64,000 bases of DNA from Stenotrophomonas sp. SAU14A_NAIMI4_8. GTDB taxonomy: Bacteria; Pseudomonadota; Gammaproteobacteria; Xanthomonadales; Xanthomonadaceae. A program made the position numbers and the translations under genes. Location: positions 608,820-672,819 of the forward strand of contig NZ_CP025999.1 of assembly GCF_003086695.1 (NCBI RefSeq). The letters run 5' to 3'. Within the stretch, counting starts at the first letter, position 1; every line of letters begins with the position of its first letter. Positions 21,920-30,221 of this stretch are shown piece after piece. The notes beneath the pieces were generated by a model. The model had not been told where the DNA came from. It did no database searches and was given only the letters and a program-made list of their open reading frames with translations.

Positions 21920-22749
21920 TGTCCTTATTTAATAGAAAATCTGCGGACATAGGTGCTGTGGTTGTCGCTGCCGGGGTGGCGATAGGGGCGGCTGTGTGGT
22001 TTCGAACGGGATCGGCTGAGCCAATTTCGGGCGCCGATGCGGGCTCCGATTCGTTATCCGGCTTAGTCAAAGCAGGGGGGCGGACAATGGAGAGCATTGG
22101 AGCAAGCTCCCTTGCTGAAGGGCGGATTGATTCTGTCCAAGTACCCGCGTCGCAGCTTGCGGCCAGTGACCCGCGGCTGGTTGCACTGTCCAAGGCAGAG
22201 CTGGCTTGGCTCGAGAAGCATTACTATCCCACTCAGGCGGAACTGGATGCTTTGGATAGGATTGACCTGAAGGAACTTGAGCGATCAGCTGATCCGAAAT
22301 CGAAGATGCTGTACGGCATTGCTCTCATCCGGCGAGGTCAAGTGCCAGGAGCGATGCCGGCCTTGAAAAATGCCGCCACGCAGGGAGCCTTCTATGCATA
22401 CGAGGAGGCTGCCGCAGCCGAGTACGCAATGCTTACTAAGAGGGGAATGGATGCTCAGACGGTGCAGGACATGCTGCGAGCGAAGGTCGAAGTCGCCAAA
22501 ATTCTGGGAGATCACCGGGCGGAGTATCTCCTTGGTAGGAACTTGCCAACCGGATCGGTCGCCAATCCTGCTGCCGTGCAGCAGTACACGACTGAGTTTC
22601 TGCGGCAGCTGGGTATGAATGCACAGCTCATGGGCGTGAGTGCGGCCGGTCCCGATCCCCGACCCAATGCGGATCTGTGGAGTGATGTCACAAAGCTGGG
22701 GAATTCAGACTCAGCTGACGAACAGATCGACGTCTATAGTCGCAGGTGA
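21919..22749 (+). CDS. single-pass membrane protein of unknown function
   Basis: 276 residues from MSLFNRKSADIG, coupled to the phospholipase-like gene by a TAATG overlap. One transmembrane helix (about 10-28, IGAVVVAAGVAIGAAVWF) follows a short positive N-terminus, leaving about 245 residues outside the cytoplasm or in a signal-anchor arrangement. Residues 110-190 are helical with Sel1/TPR-like spacing (SKMLYGIALIRRGQVPGAMP, NAATQGAFYAYEEAAAAEYA). I recognise no family. By position it could be an immunity or chaperone partner of the upstream secreted enzyme; that is inference. Its codon use is AT-richer than the flanking genes, matching the other two cassette genes. Confidence 0.75.
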   Translation: MSLFNRKSADIGAVVVAAGVAIGAAVWFRTGSAEPISGADAGSDSLSGLVKAGGRTMESIGASSLAEGRIDSVQVPASQLAASDPRLVALSKAELAWLEKHYYPTQAELDALDRIDLKELERSADPKSKMLYGIALIRRGQVPGAMPALKNAATQGAFYAYEEAAAAEYAMLTKRGMDAQTVQDMLRAKVEVAKILGDHRAEYLLGRNLPTGSVANPAAVQQYTTEFLRQLGMNAQLMGVSAAGPDPRPNADLWSDVTKLGNSDSADEQIDVYSRR

Positions 22750-22758
22750 TTTCAAGAG

Positions 22759-23586
22759 ATGAACCCTGACATCCGGTTTTCTGCAAGTCCGGTTTGGGTA
22801 GCGTCGTTGTTTGAGCAGGCCTCGCAATCAGCAACGATTGCGAGGCCTGCGGCAGTAGTCCAGCTAGGCAGTCCTTCGGTCCTGTCGCATTGGCTCCTGG
22901 GTCTCATTCTGCATGATTCTCTGCAGTCTTATGACAGCTACTACCGATCAGTAGATTCGCTTCAGCAACGGTATGACGACAGCGCGCTGGCGATCAAGCT
23001 GAGTTCAATCAGTAGCGCAACTTCGATTGAAGCTCTGTGCAAGCGTGGCAGTCCGATATCTGGACACCGCGGATCGGTAAGGACGGGGGACGTGGTTGTC
23101 AGGACTGAGAATATGTTCAGTTCGAGATTCCTTCCTCCGCAGAAGGATCGCGCGCAAGTGGCCCTGAAGTCTTGGTTCCAACTGCGCTCGTCGCCGACCA
23201 TGAACCTTGCGTCCCGCGACGTTCGCTTGGCGAGCTATTTGGTACTGCTTACCATTCACATGTTGCGTGATGGAAACGGACGATTGGCGCGATTGTTGTT
23301 TGCTGCAGATAGTCTGCAAGCTTTGGCCGATCCGATAGAGATACTGACGCTTGTATGCCTGCACCGGGACCGTGGGCAGGCGTTTCATATTGCGGCTCGC
23401 TGCGCACGGGAAGGAGATCTCTCGATGTTGTCCGCGTGTGGCAAGGAGGCTGCTAGTTTTGCTGTTGATCTGGCAGGAAGTGCGATTGCCTCGCTTGAGC
23501 GGGCATTGACGGAAGGTGATGCGCAGCAGGTAGATGCAGTTTCGAGGGATCTGCATCGGTTAATTAGCGTCTGCGTAAGAGGGTAG
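22759..23586 (+). CDS. Fic-domain protein (putative AMPylase or related NMP transferase)
   Basis: 275 residues. The Fic active-site motif is complete: HMLRDGNGRLAR at residues 167-178, with catalytic H167, metal-binding D171, anion-hole GNG and R178. The region before it fits the Fic core: GHRGSVRTG about 102-110 and FLPPQKD about 124-130 (the target-docking flap). Fic proteins transfer AMP, or sometimes another nucleotide part, to hydroxyl side chains of target proteins. The usual inhibitory-helix motif [ST]xxxE[GN] is not exact: SSATSIEAL at 85-93 is a degenerate candidate. It follows the membrane protein by 9 bp with an AAGAG ribosome binding site, so it is the third gene of the cassette. 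Target unknown. Confidence 0.8.
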   Translation: MNPDIRFSASPVWVASLFEQASQSATIARPAAVVQLGSPSVLSHWLLGLILHDSLQSYDSYYRSVDSLQQRYDDSALAIKLSSISSATSIEALCKRGSPISGHRGSVRTGDVVVRTENMFSSRFLPPQKDRAQVALKSWFQLRSSPTMNLASRDVRLASYLVLLTIHMLRDGNGRLARLLFAADSLQALADPIEILTLVCLHRDRGQAFHIAARCAREGDLSMLSACGKEAASFAVDLAGSAIASLERALTEGDAQQVDAVSRDLHRLISVCVRG

Positions 23587-23934
23587 CGCAACCAGGGATC
23601 CTTGCGTCCCTGTTTCCGGAATCTGGGACCTGTTGCCCTGCGTGAGGCTTTCAGTCTATTGCTCCTCGCTGGTCCCTTTCGCCTCGAGCGTAAGGAAATC
23701 GCGATTTTTCGCCTGGTCTGTCGCCATGCTATGAGGGGCAGGCCTGTCAGCCAGAGGTCGCTTCCCTTCCCGTGCACCGGAATAGAACTTCTGGTCGTAG
23801 CAGATCGGGATCGATCTCACTGATCTACGGAATTGCAGGTCCAATCCATGACGAGGCCGGCGTACCGCACAGCGCTGCCACGCGGCAACGACTAGGGCAA
23901 GCCGCGATACTTGGCCAAGCGTGGGACCCTGGAG
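23587..23934. other. gap between Fic gene and the UdgX gene
   Basis: 348 bp between convergent genes. Base composition returns to high GC near 23880, which may mark the right junction of the acquired cassette. I see no REP, no strong terminator and no credible gene in it. Confidence 0.4.
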
Positions 23935-25380
23935 TTACCCGCGCGCGTGGCCGGCCTGCGCATTCACCAGCATCTGCCGCAGGTCCTCGCGGAACAGCCG
24001 ATAGCCGGCCTCGCGGCGTGCCTCATCGCCCTGCCGCAGCACCCACGCCGGGTGCACCGTGGCATAGCCGCGGGTGCCATCGTCCAGCGTGTGCCAGCGC
24101 CCGCGATCACGGGCCAGGCTGAAGTCCCGCCCGAACACGGCCATGGCGGCGGTCGCCCCCAGGCACACGATCAGCTGCGGCCGCACCCGCGCGATCTCGC
24201 CCAGCAGCCAGGGCCGGCAGGCATGCACGTGGCGGCTTTCCGGCCGCTTGTGCAGCCGCACCTTGCCGCGTCGCTCATGGTGGAAATGCTTCACCGCGTT
24301 GGTCAGGTACAGCGTGGCGCGGTCGATGCCCAGCTCGGCCAGCGCACGGTCCAGCAGTTGCCCGGCGGGCCCGGCGAACGGGCGGCCGCTCAGGTCCTCC
24401 ACGTCACCGGGCTGCTCGCCCACCACCATCACCCGCGCATCGGCCGGGCCCTGGCCGAACACGGTCTGGGTGGCCGGCTCCCACAGCGGGCACTGCTGGC
24501 AGGTGCTGGCCTGCGCGCGCAGCGCCGCCAGGCTTCCATCCACGGCAGGGGCCGACAGCACCCGTGCCGGCACCCGCCGTTGCGGTGCCTGGGCGGGACG
24601 GTCGTGCATGTCCTGCACCCGGCCTGCCGCCTCGCGCACCAGGCCCGGCAGCAGCTGCGCCTCGGGCAGGTGCCGCCAGTACTTGGCCGGCATTTCCTGC
24701 TGCATCATCCGGGTGTTCAGCCGCGCCGGGTTGAAGATGCTGGCGTAGTAGGTCTGCCACAACGCCTCGCGCGCGTCCTCGGCCGGCGCATCTTCGCGCC
24801 GGCCACCCGGCCCGAAGCTCAAGGCCTGGCCGTCCCACTGCACGCTGCGACCGGGGGTCAGGATCGCCCAGCGCATGCCGGCGAAGCGGCGCGCGAAGAA
24901 CGGTGCCACGCGATCCACGATGTGGTGTTCCGGTTCGAACCAGGCAATGAACGCGTCCTGTTCGCCGGGCACTTCGCGGAAGCGTACGAAGGCCTTCATC
25001 TTGTGCGTGTCGCGGCGCACCGCCTGGGCCATCGCCATCGCCCGCAGTACGTCGGCGTCGGTCGGGTTGGACAGCACCGCGCGTTCGCCATGGGTGATCC
25101 GCCACAGCAGCCGGTACAGCAGGGCCATGCGTTGTGGTTCGCGGTGGCACAGCACGGTCGCGGCCAGTTCCAGGAAATCACGCGGCACGCCGGGTTGCGC
25201 GCCCTGCGCCGGGTTGGCCGTCGCGTCGGGCAGGGCAGGGGCATCCAGCAGCGAGGCCTCATGGCCCGGCAACCAGTCCAGCTGCGATGGCGGCACCGCA
25301 GCCAGCAGCGCCCCGCGCGCGCCATCGCGCCAGGCCTGCAGCGACCACGGCGGGTCCACGCGTAGCGACCAGCGTTGCAC
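23935..25380 (-). CDS. UdgX-type uracil-DNA-binding protein fused to a DUF4130 domain
   Basis: 481 residues. The N-terminal part (about 1-260) is the DUF4130 domain that is usually paired with a radical-SAM DNA repair protein. The C-terminal part (about 300-481) is a family-4-like uracil-DNA glycosylase fold with CPLW, GEQPGDVEDLSGRPFAGPAG, TNAVKHFHHERRGKVRLHKR and HPAWVLR. The KVRLHKRP stretch matches the UdgX loop whose histidine becomes covalently linked to uracil-derived abasic DNA. The GTG at 25380 is chosen: it comes one base after the TGA of the upstream gene, and the longer reading runs through that gene's end. It pairs with the radical-SAM gene as a two-gene operon. Confidence 0.88.
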   Translation of the reverse strand: MQRWSLRVDPPWSLQAWRDGARGALLAAVPPSQLDWLPGHEASLLDAPALPDATANPAQGAQPGVPRDFLELAATVLCHREPQRMALLYRLLWRITHGERAVLSNPTDADVLRAMAMAQAVRRDTHKMKAFVRFREVPGEQDAFIAWFEPEHHIVDRVAPFFARRFAGMRWAILTPGRSVQWDGQALSFGPGGRREDAPAEDAREALWQTYYASIFNPARLNTRMMQQEMPAKYWRHLPEAQLLPGLVREAAGRVQDMHDRPAQAPQRRVPARVLSAPAVDGSLAALRAQASTCQQCPLWEPATQTVFGQGPADARVMVVGEQPGDVEDLSGRPFAGPAGQLLDRALAELGIDRATLYLTNAVKHFHHERRGKVRLHKRPESRHVHACRPWLLGEIARVRPQLIVCLGATAAMAVFGRDFSLARDRGRWHTLDDGTRGYATVHPAWVLRQGDEARREAGYRLFREDLRQMLVNAQAGHARG

Positions 25381-25381
25381 G

Positions 25382-26671
25382 TCAGGCCGCCGGTGGCGCG
25401 TCGAACAGCGACCCCTGGCGCGGCGGCGGCGCCAGCCGCGCACGCAGCGCGGCCGGGTCGTCCAGCGCGCTGCGCGGGTGGTGGTCGGCCAGCTGCACGA
25501 ACGGCAGCAGCTTGTTCATGGGCGCCTTCAGGCGCGCCACGTCGGCCACCCGGAGCCGTCCGTGCCGGCGCGCCATCAGCACCCGCTTCACGTTGCGCAC
25601 GCCCAGGCCCGGTACGCGCAGCAGCAGTTCCTTCGGCGCGCGGTTCAGGTCCACCGGAAAACGCTCCGGGTGCCGGATCGCCCAGGCCATCTTCGGGTCG
25701 ATATCCAGATCCAGCATGCCGTCGCCGCTGTTGTCGGTGATCTCATCCACGCCGTAGCCATAGAAGCGCAGCAGCCAGTCGGCCTGGTACAGGCGGTGTT
25801 CGCGCTGCAGTGGCGGTGGCTGCACCGGCAACTGGCGGCTGGCATCGGGAATGGGGCTGAAGGCCGAGTAGTACACCCGCCGCATGTGGTAGTTGCCGTA
25901 CAGCCGATCGGCGCTGAGCAGGATCTGCTGGTCGCTGGCGCCGTCGGCACCAACGATCATCTGCGTGCTCTGCCCGGCCGGGGCGAAGCGAGGCGGCCGC
26001 GGGCGCGCGCTGCGCGTGGGCGTGGATGTGGCCGCCACGGCAGGCGGCGCGCGGCGGGCCTCCTTGGCCTCGTCGATGCGCCAGCGCAGTTCACCCATCG
26101 CACCGCGGATGGTATGGCTGGTCTTTTCCGGGGCCAGCGCGGCCAGCCCGGCATCGGTGGGCAGTTCCACGTTGATGGACAGACGATCGGCATGGCGGCC
26201 TGCACTGGCCAGCAGTTCCGGGGACGCCTCGGGAATGGTCTTCAGGTGGATGTAACCGGCGAAGCGATGCTCCTCGCGCAGCTGCCGGGCCACTTCCACC
26301 ATGCGTTCCATGGTGTAGTCGGCGTTGCGGATGATGCCGCTGGAAAGGAACAGCCCTTCGATGTAGTTGCGCTTGTAGAAATCCAGGGTGAGCGAAACCA
26401 CTTCCTCCACGCTGAAGCGCGCGCGCGGCACGTTGCTGGAGACGCGGTTCACGCAGTACGCGCAGTCGTACACGCAGAAGTTGGTCAGCAGGATCTTCAG
26501 CAGGGACACGCAGCGGCCATCGGGCGTGTAGCTGTGGCAGATGCCCATGCCCTCGGTGCTGCCAATGCCGCCAGACGTGCGCGAATCGCGTTTGCCGGCG
26601 CCACTGGAGGCGCAGGAGGCATCGTATTTGGCGGCATCGGCCAGGATGGCCAGCTTGCGAAGGGTTTCCAT
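25382..26671 (-). CDS. putative DNA modification/repair radical SAM protein
   Basis: 429 residues. The radical-SAM cluster motif is CVYDCAYC (CxxxCxxC) at about residue 66, within ILLTNFCVYDC. DSRTSGGIGSTEGMGICHSY near the N-terminus, GLFLSSGIIRNADYTMERM and PGLGVRNVKRVL (a helix-hairpin-helix) are typical of this family, which resembles spore photoproduct lyase but whose substrate is not known. An Ala/Arg-rich insert (about 205-235) precedes QMIVGADGASDQQIL. The HhH near the C-terminus implies DNA binding. It is immediately upstream of the UdgX-DUF4130 gene, the conserved partner of this family. Confidence 0.9.
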   Translation of the reverse strand: METLRKLAILADAAKYDASCASSGAGKRDSRTSGGIGSTEGMGICHSYTPDGRCVSLLKILLTNFCVYDCAYCVNRVSSNVPRARFSVEEVVSLTLDFYKRNYIEGLFLSSGIIRNADYTMERMVEVARQLREEHRFAGYIHLKTIPEASPELLASAGRHADRLSINVELPTDAGLAALAPEKTSHTIRGAMGELRWRIDEAKEARRAPPAVAATSTPTRSARPRPPRFAPAGQSTQMIVGADGASDQQILLSADRLYGNYHMRRVYYSAFSPIPDASRQLPVQPPPLQREHRLYQADWLLRFYGYGVDEITDNSGDGMLDLDIDPKMAWAIRHPERFPVDLNRAPKELLLRVPGLGVRNVKRVLMARRHGRLRVADVARLKAPMNKLLPFVQLADHHPRSALDDPAALRARLAPPPRQGSLFDAPPAA

Positions 26672-26687
26672 GGCGGAAACCTACGCA

Positions 26688-26775
26688 GGGGCTGTCTCAT
26701 TCGGTGAGACAGCCCCTTAACCCTTCAGGATTGCCGCCGGGCATGGCCCGGCGCTACCCGTACCATGCCCGGCGG
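26688..26775. repeat. hairpin and REP unit between pilU and the radical-SAM gene
   Basis: GGGGCTGTCTCA and TGAGACAGCCCC form a perfect 12-bp stem with loop TTCGG (26688-26716), a likely pilU terminator though its minus-strand tail is not T-rich. Next, GCCGGGCATGGCCCGGCGCT then ACC (26736-26758) and a partial inverted copy ending CCATGCCCGGCGG are REP units like those at 750 and 9875. Confidence 0.75.
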
Positions 26776-26781
26776 ATGGGC

Positions 26782-27912
26782 TCAGAACCCGTGGGTGATG
26801 CTGGGCTGGGTGGCCGACGAGAAATCGGCGTAGGGATCGTGTTCGCCACTGCCGCCTTCGGACAGGCGGAACTTCAGCGCCAGACCATCGCGCGAATCGG
26901 CCGCACGCAGCGCCTCTTCCTGCTCGATCACGCCGCTCTTGGCCAGCCGGAACAGGCACTGGTCGAAGCTTTCCATGCCTTCTTCCAGCGACGATTCCAT
27001 CGCCGCCTTGATCTCGTGCACCTGGCCGCGGCGCAGCAGGTCGCGGATCATCGGCGTGTTGATCAGCACCTCGGTGGCCGGCAGGCGGCGCCCGGCCTTG
27101 TTCTTCACCAGGCGCTGGCTGATTACCGCACGCAGGTTCAGCGCCAGGTTCATCAGCACGTTCTTGTGCGCGCTTTCCGGGAAGAAGTTCAGGATGCGCT
27201 CGATGGTCTGGTCGGCGTTGTTGGAATGCAGGGTGGCCAGGCACAGGTGGCCGGTTTCGGCGAAGGCGATCGCCGCCTCCATCGTTTCCGCATCCAGGAT
27301 TTCGCCGATCAGGATCACGTCCGGCGCTTCACGCATCGCGTTCTTCAGCGCGTTGTGGAAGGCATGGGTGTCCAGCCCGACCTCGCGCTGGTTCACGATC
27401 GACATCTTGTGCTTGTGCAGGTATTCGATCGGGTCCTCGATGGTGAGGATGTGCCCGGTGGTGGTGCTGTTGCGGTGGTCGATCATCGACGCCAGCGAGG
27501 TGGACTTGCCCGAGCCGGTGGACCCCACCACCAGCACCAGCCCTCGCGGGGTCATGATCACATCCTTCAGCACCTGCGGAAGATTGAGCTCTTCGATGCT
27601 GGGAATGCGGCTGCGGATGGCACGGATGACCATGCCCACCTCGCCGCGCTGCTTGAACACGTTGACGCGGAAGCGACCGGCGTCGGGCAGGGCAATGGCC
27701 ATGTTGAGCTCCAGCTCGCGCTCGAACTGCGGCACCTGGCCTTCGTCCATCAGCGAGTAGGCGATCTTCTTCACCATGCCCGGCGGCAGGCCGGTATTTC
27801 CCAGCGGGTACAGCTTGCCTTCGATCTTGATGTACACCGGCGCACCGGTGGTCAAGAACATGTCCGAGGCGTTCTTTTCGGTCATCAGCTTCAGGAAGTA
27901 GCCGATATCCAT
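26782..27912 (-). CDS. pilU: type IV pilus retraction ATPase PilU
   Basis: 376 residues. It is a PilT-family ATPase that assists retraction of type IV pili at the inner-membrane base. The start MDIGYFLKLMTEKNASDMFL is a PilU-type N-terminal PAS-like domain. Walker A GSTGSGKSTSLA, the Asp box TIEDPIEYLH, Walker B region VILIGEILDAETMEAA and the His box ATLHSNNADQTI follow. The C-terminal tail ends SITHGF. A GGGGA run precedes the ATG at 27912, and longer readings upstream have no match. Usually pilT is adjacent, but here the neighbour is a divergent envelope protein gene. Confidence 0.94.
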   Translation of the reverse strand: MDIGYFLKLMTEKNASDMFLTTGAPVYIKIEGKLYPLGNTGLPPGMVKKIAYSLMDEGQVPQFERELELNMAIALPDAGRFRVNVFKQRGEVGMVIRAIRSRIPSIEELNLPQVLKDVIMTPRGLVLVVGSTGSGKSTSLASMIDHRNSTTTGHILTIEDPIEYLHKHKMSIVNQREVGLDTHAFHNALKNAMREAPDVILIGEILDAETMEAAIAFAETGHLCLATLHSNNADQTIERILNFFPESAHKNVLMNLALNLRAVISQRLVKNKAGRRLPATEVLINTPMIRDLLRRGQVHEIKAAMESSLEEGMESFDQCLFRLAKSGVIEQEEALRAADSRDGLALKFRLSEGGSGEHDPYADFSSATQPSITHGF

Positions 27913-28011
27913 CGCGAATTTTCCCCAACGAAACCGCCAGCGACCGTTGCAAGCACGGCGTCGGCTTGACGACAATGGCCACGTACCGACAACCGGGCAC
28001 GGGCCTCCCCA

Positions 28012-28401
28012 ATGAAACGACTTAGCTTCGCACAAATGCGCCAGGGCCTGTATGTGATGGCGTTGGCATTCGCGGTGTCTGCCCCCGTTGGGGCGCAGGA
28101 AGCCGCGCTGGAACTGGCCCAGGCCCAGCAGGCCGTGGAAAAGGCCACCCAGGCCGATGCCGACCAATATGCGCCAGACCTGATCGGCCTGGCCCGACAG
28201 GGGCTGGAACAGGCCCAGCGCGCCGCCGGCGACCGCCGCGAGCGCAAGAACGCCCCGGCCCTGGCCCTGCGCGCGGCCGCCGACGCCGACCTGGCCCGCG
28301 CCCGCAGCGAGGAGGCCACCGCCACCGCCCAGCTGCAGCTGCGCCGCAACGAGGTGAACCAGCTGCAGCGCCAGCTGTCGACCGGGGAGGACCGTCGATG
28401 A
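28012..28401 (+). CDS. exported DUF4398 domain protein
   Basis: 129 residues. A signal peptide (about 1-28, ending SAPVGAQ) is followed by an Ala/Gln/Glu-rich helical body with heptad spacing (AALELAQAQQAVEKATQADA) typical of DUF4398, a small periplasmic coiled coil. Its TGA overlaps the ATG of the next gene (ATGA at 28398-28401), and DUF4398 proteins are commonly encoded next to or fused with OmpA-like proteins, so they probably act together at the cell wall. The precise function is unknown. Confidence 0.88.
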   Translation: MKRLSFAQMRQGLYVMALAFAVSAPVGAQEAALELAQAQQAVEKATQADADQYAPDLIGLARQGLEQAQRAAGDRRERKNAPALALRAAADADLARARSEEATATAQLQLRRNEVNQLQRQLSTGEDRR

Positions 28402-29282
28402 AGACGCTTTCCACCCTTGCACTGGCCACCGCGTTGGCCCTGCCGGGCCTGGCCCTGGCCGCCGACAACCCCATGGTGGGGCAGCTGACCCAGCGCCTGA
28501 TGGCGATCCAGGCCAACCCGGACACCGCTGAACTGGGCGCTTTCGAGCGCATGCAGGCCCAGCAGGCCATCGCTACCCTGGAAAAGGCCAAGCGCCGCGA
28601 CCAGGAGCTGGCCACCTACCTGGCCGAGCGCCGTGTGGATATCGCCGAAACCAGCGTGCGCGCCGCCCTGGCCGCCCGCGAGGTGGACCGCCTGGAGCGC
28701 ACCCGCAGCGATCTGCTGATCGAAGCCAGCCGCCGCGACGCGGCCCGTGCCCGCCAGGAAGCCGAACAGCTGCGCATGCAGGCGCAGATGCAGGCCGAGG
28801 AGTCCGAGCGCCTGCGCCTGGCCGCCGAGGCCGAGACCCTGGCCCGCCAGGACGCCGAAAACGCCCTGACCAGCGTGGCTGGCAAGCAGCAGCAGCGCCT
28901 GAGCGCGGCCCAGCAGAACGCGGCCAAGCTGGCCCGTGAAGAGGCCGAGCTGGTATCCGGGCAGAAGCTGCCGGGCTCGAAGTTCGACGGTCGTGGCGAA
29001 GTCTTCACCCTGGGCGGTGACGCCTTTGCCGCCGGTGCGGCCGGCCTGTCCGGCGGGGCGAAGAGCCAGGCCAAGGCCCTGGCCGAGTACCTGAACATCG
29101 GCAAGAAGGGCCGGGTGCGCATCGAGGCCTATGACAGCGCCACTGGCGTGGGCCAGAAGCGTGCCGAAGCCCTGCGTGACGCGCTGGTGGCGGCCGGTGT
29201 CGCAGGCAACCGCATCCAGGTGGCCGGCAAGAAGGCCGCGTCCACCAAGGCCCGCTCGGCCGAGGTCATCGTGGCCCCGTAA
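28398..29282 (+). CDS. OmpA-family protein with coiled-coil N-terminal region
   Basis: 294 residues. The signal peptide (1-22, ending LALAA) precedes a long charged coiled coil (about 30-190) rich in Arg, Glu, Ala and Gln, related to DUF4398, then an OmpA-like peptidoglycan-binding domain (about 195-294). The latter shows FTLGGDAFAAGAAGLS, LAEYLNIGKKGRVRIEAYDS and KRAEALRDALVAAGV. The domain normally holds diaminopimelate between an Asp and an Arg; an Asp is present in EAYDS, while the second position is less clear. It is translationally coupled to the gene before it and ends at a terminator. Confidence 0.88.
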   Translation: MKTLSTLALATALALPGLALAADNPMVGQLTQRLMAIQANPDTAELGAFERMQAQQAIATLEKAKRRDQELATYLAERRVDIAETSVRAALAAREVDRLERTRSDLLIEASRRDAARARQEAEQLRMQAQMQAEESERLRLAAEAETLARQDAENALTSVAGKQQQRLSAAQQNAAKLAREEAELVSGQKLPGSKFDGRGEVFTLGGDAFAAGAAGLSGGAKSQAKALAEYLNIGKKGRVRIEAYDSATGVGQKRAEALRDALVAAGVAGNRIQVAGKKAASTKARSAEVIVAP

Positions 29283-29324
29283 TTGATTGAATTTGTTTGT
29301 TTTTCGTTGCTTTGAGTATTCAGC

Positions 29325-29356
29325 CTGAACCCCGCCACGGTGGGGTTCGGTCTTTT
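29325..29356 (+). terminator. Rho-independent terminator after the OmpA-family gene
   Basis: GAACCCCGCC, loop ACG and GTGGGGTTC form the stem, followed by GGTCTTTTT. It lies 45 bp past the stop codon. Confidence 0.85.
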
Positions 29357-29400
29357 TGTCGCAGGGGCTTGAACCCGGCCTGCAGCAAGCGTAGGGTCAA

Positions 29401-29579
29401 TCGTCCGGGACGCAATGCCGCGGACCGGACGATGGGAGGGCCGGGCCGATGCAAGCAGGGCGCGAACCGCAGCAGACCGACGTGCGCAGGCCAGTGCCGC
29501 GGGTCGTGGTGCGCACCCATGTGGCCATCTCCCGGCGCTCCTCCATGAACAACGCCCCGTGCCTTGCGGCCGGGGCGTT
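29401..29579. other. two hairpins ahead of the DUF465 gene
   Basis: TCGTCCGG (29401-29408) pairs with CCGGACGA (29424-29431), and AACGCCCCG (29551-29559) pairs with CGGGGCGTT (29571-29579). The second ends 12 bp before the GAAGGAGG ribosome binding site of the small gene, so it may be a 5' leader structure. The rest of the 323-bp gap shows nothing I recognise. Confidence 0.5.
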
Positions 29580-29605
29580 CGTGTATCTGTCGAAGGAGGT
29601 CCATC

Positions 29606-29842
29606 ATGTTTGAAGATCAGCCCCAGAGCGAGATCGACGCCCGTCGCGCGTGTGATCCGGAGTTCCGGGCACTCCATGACCAGCACCGTAAATTGAACAA
29701 GAAGTGCATGGACGCGGAGTTGGGTGTCCTCCCGATCGATGATGTCACCCTGGGTCGAATGAAGCGCGAGAAGCTGCTGGCCAAGCAACGCCTTCTGCGT
29801 ATGTACGAAACCCCGCTTCCCACGACGTCCCCCACGCACTGA
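29606..29842 (+). CDS. small DUF465 (YdcH-like) protein
   Basis: 78 residues starting MFEDQPQSEIDARRACDP. The central EFRALHDQHRKLNKKCMDAE and MKREKLLAKQRLLRMY form the two-helix hairpin of the DUF465/YdcH family, small cytoplasmic proteins of unknown function. A strong ribosome binding site (GAAGGAGG, 29592-29599) fixes the start. It is monocistronic, and its end is followed by a string of hairpins. Confidence 0.85.
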   Translation: MFEDQPQSEIDARRACDPEFRALHDQHRKLNKKCMDAELGVLPIDDVTLGRMKREKLLAKQRLLRMYETPLPTTSPTH

Positions 29843-29851
29843 CGCACGCGC

Positions 29852-30113
29852 TCACGCCCGGAACGGCGTGATCCGGCCATCGAAGGCCCGGCCAGGCACG
29901 TGACCTGGCCCCGCGGTATCGCCAGAAACGGCGGCCGCGCCAAGGCACCACAGGCGGTGGTGCCTTGGCCCGCAGGCCCCGGCCTGCGGACATCCCATCA
30001 GCCTGAGTCCACCGATGCGGGCGGTACCGGTCTCCTCGTCGATCCGGGGCCGTCCGCATCCTCCTTTCCTGGTCCGCCTGACCCTGCTTTGGTAGGGGCC
30101 AACCTTGGTTGGC
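29852..30113. repeat. row of five hairpins and one REP unit
   Basis: Successive perfect stems: TCACGCC/GGCGTGA (29852-29871), GGCCAGG/CCTGGCC (29890-29910), a 12-bp stem 29940-29968 (CCAAGGCACCAC with GTGGTGCCTTGG), CCGCAGGCC/GGCCTGCGG (29970-29989) and GATGCGG/CCGCATC (30014-30060). A REP unit GTAGGGGCCAACCTTGGTTG begins at 30091. There is no gene in this 379-bp gap; the cbs promoter should lie at its right end. Confidence 0.7.
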
Positions 30114-30221
30114 CCGCCCTGGCCGCCACAAACGCATGCGCATCGCGGTGCCTGACTTTCGGCGCCATCCGTCGGATAATCCATGGTCCGGCCCTGCGCG
30201 GCGCGAAACGAAAGTCCCCGA

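Noticed and set aside
21244..23586. Toxin with XVIPCD tail for the Xanthomonadales type IV killing system
   Set aside because: The PLA2-like and Fic proteins lack a recognisable C-terminal XVIPCD region, and the former has its own signal peptide.
26688..26716. Independent sRNA terminator
   Set aside because: Neither side of the stem has a real U-tract, and it lies where the pilU transcript should end.
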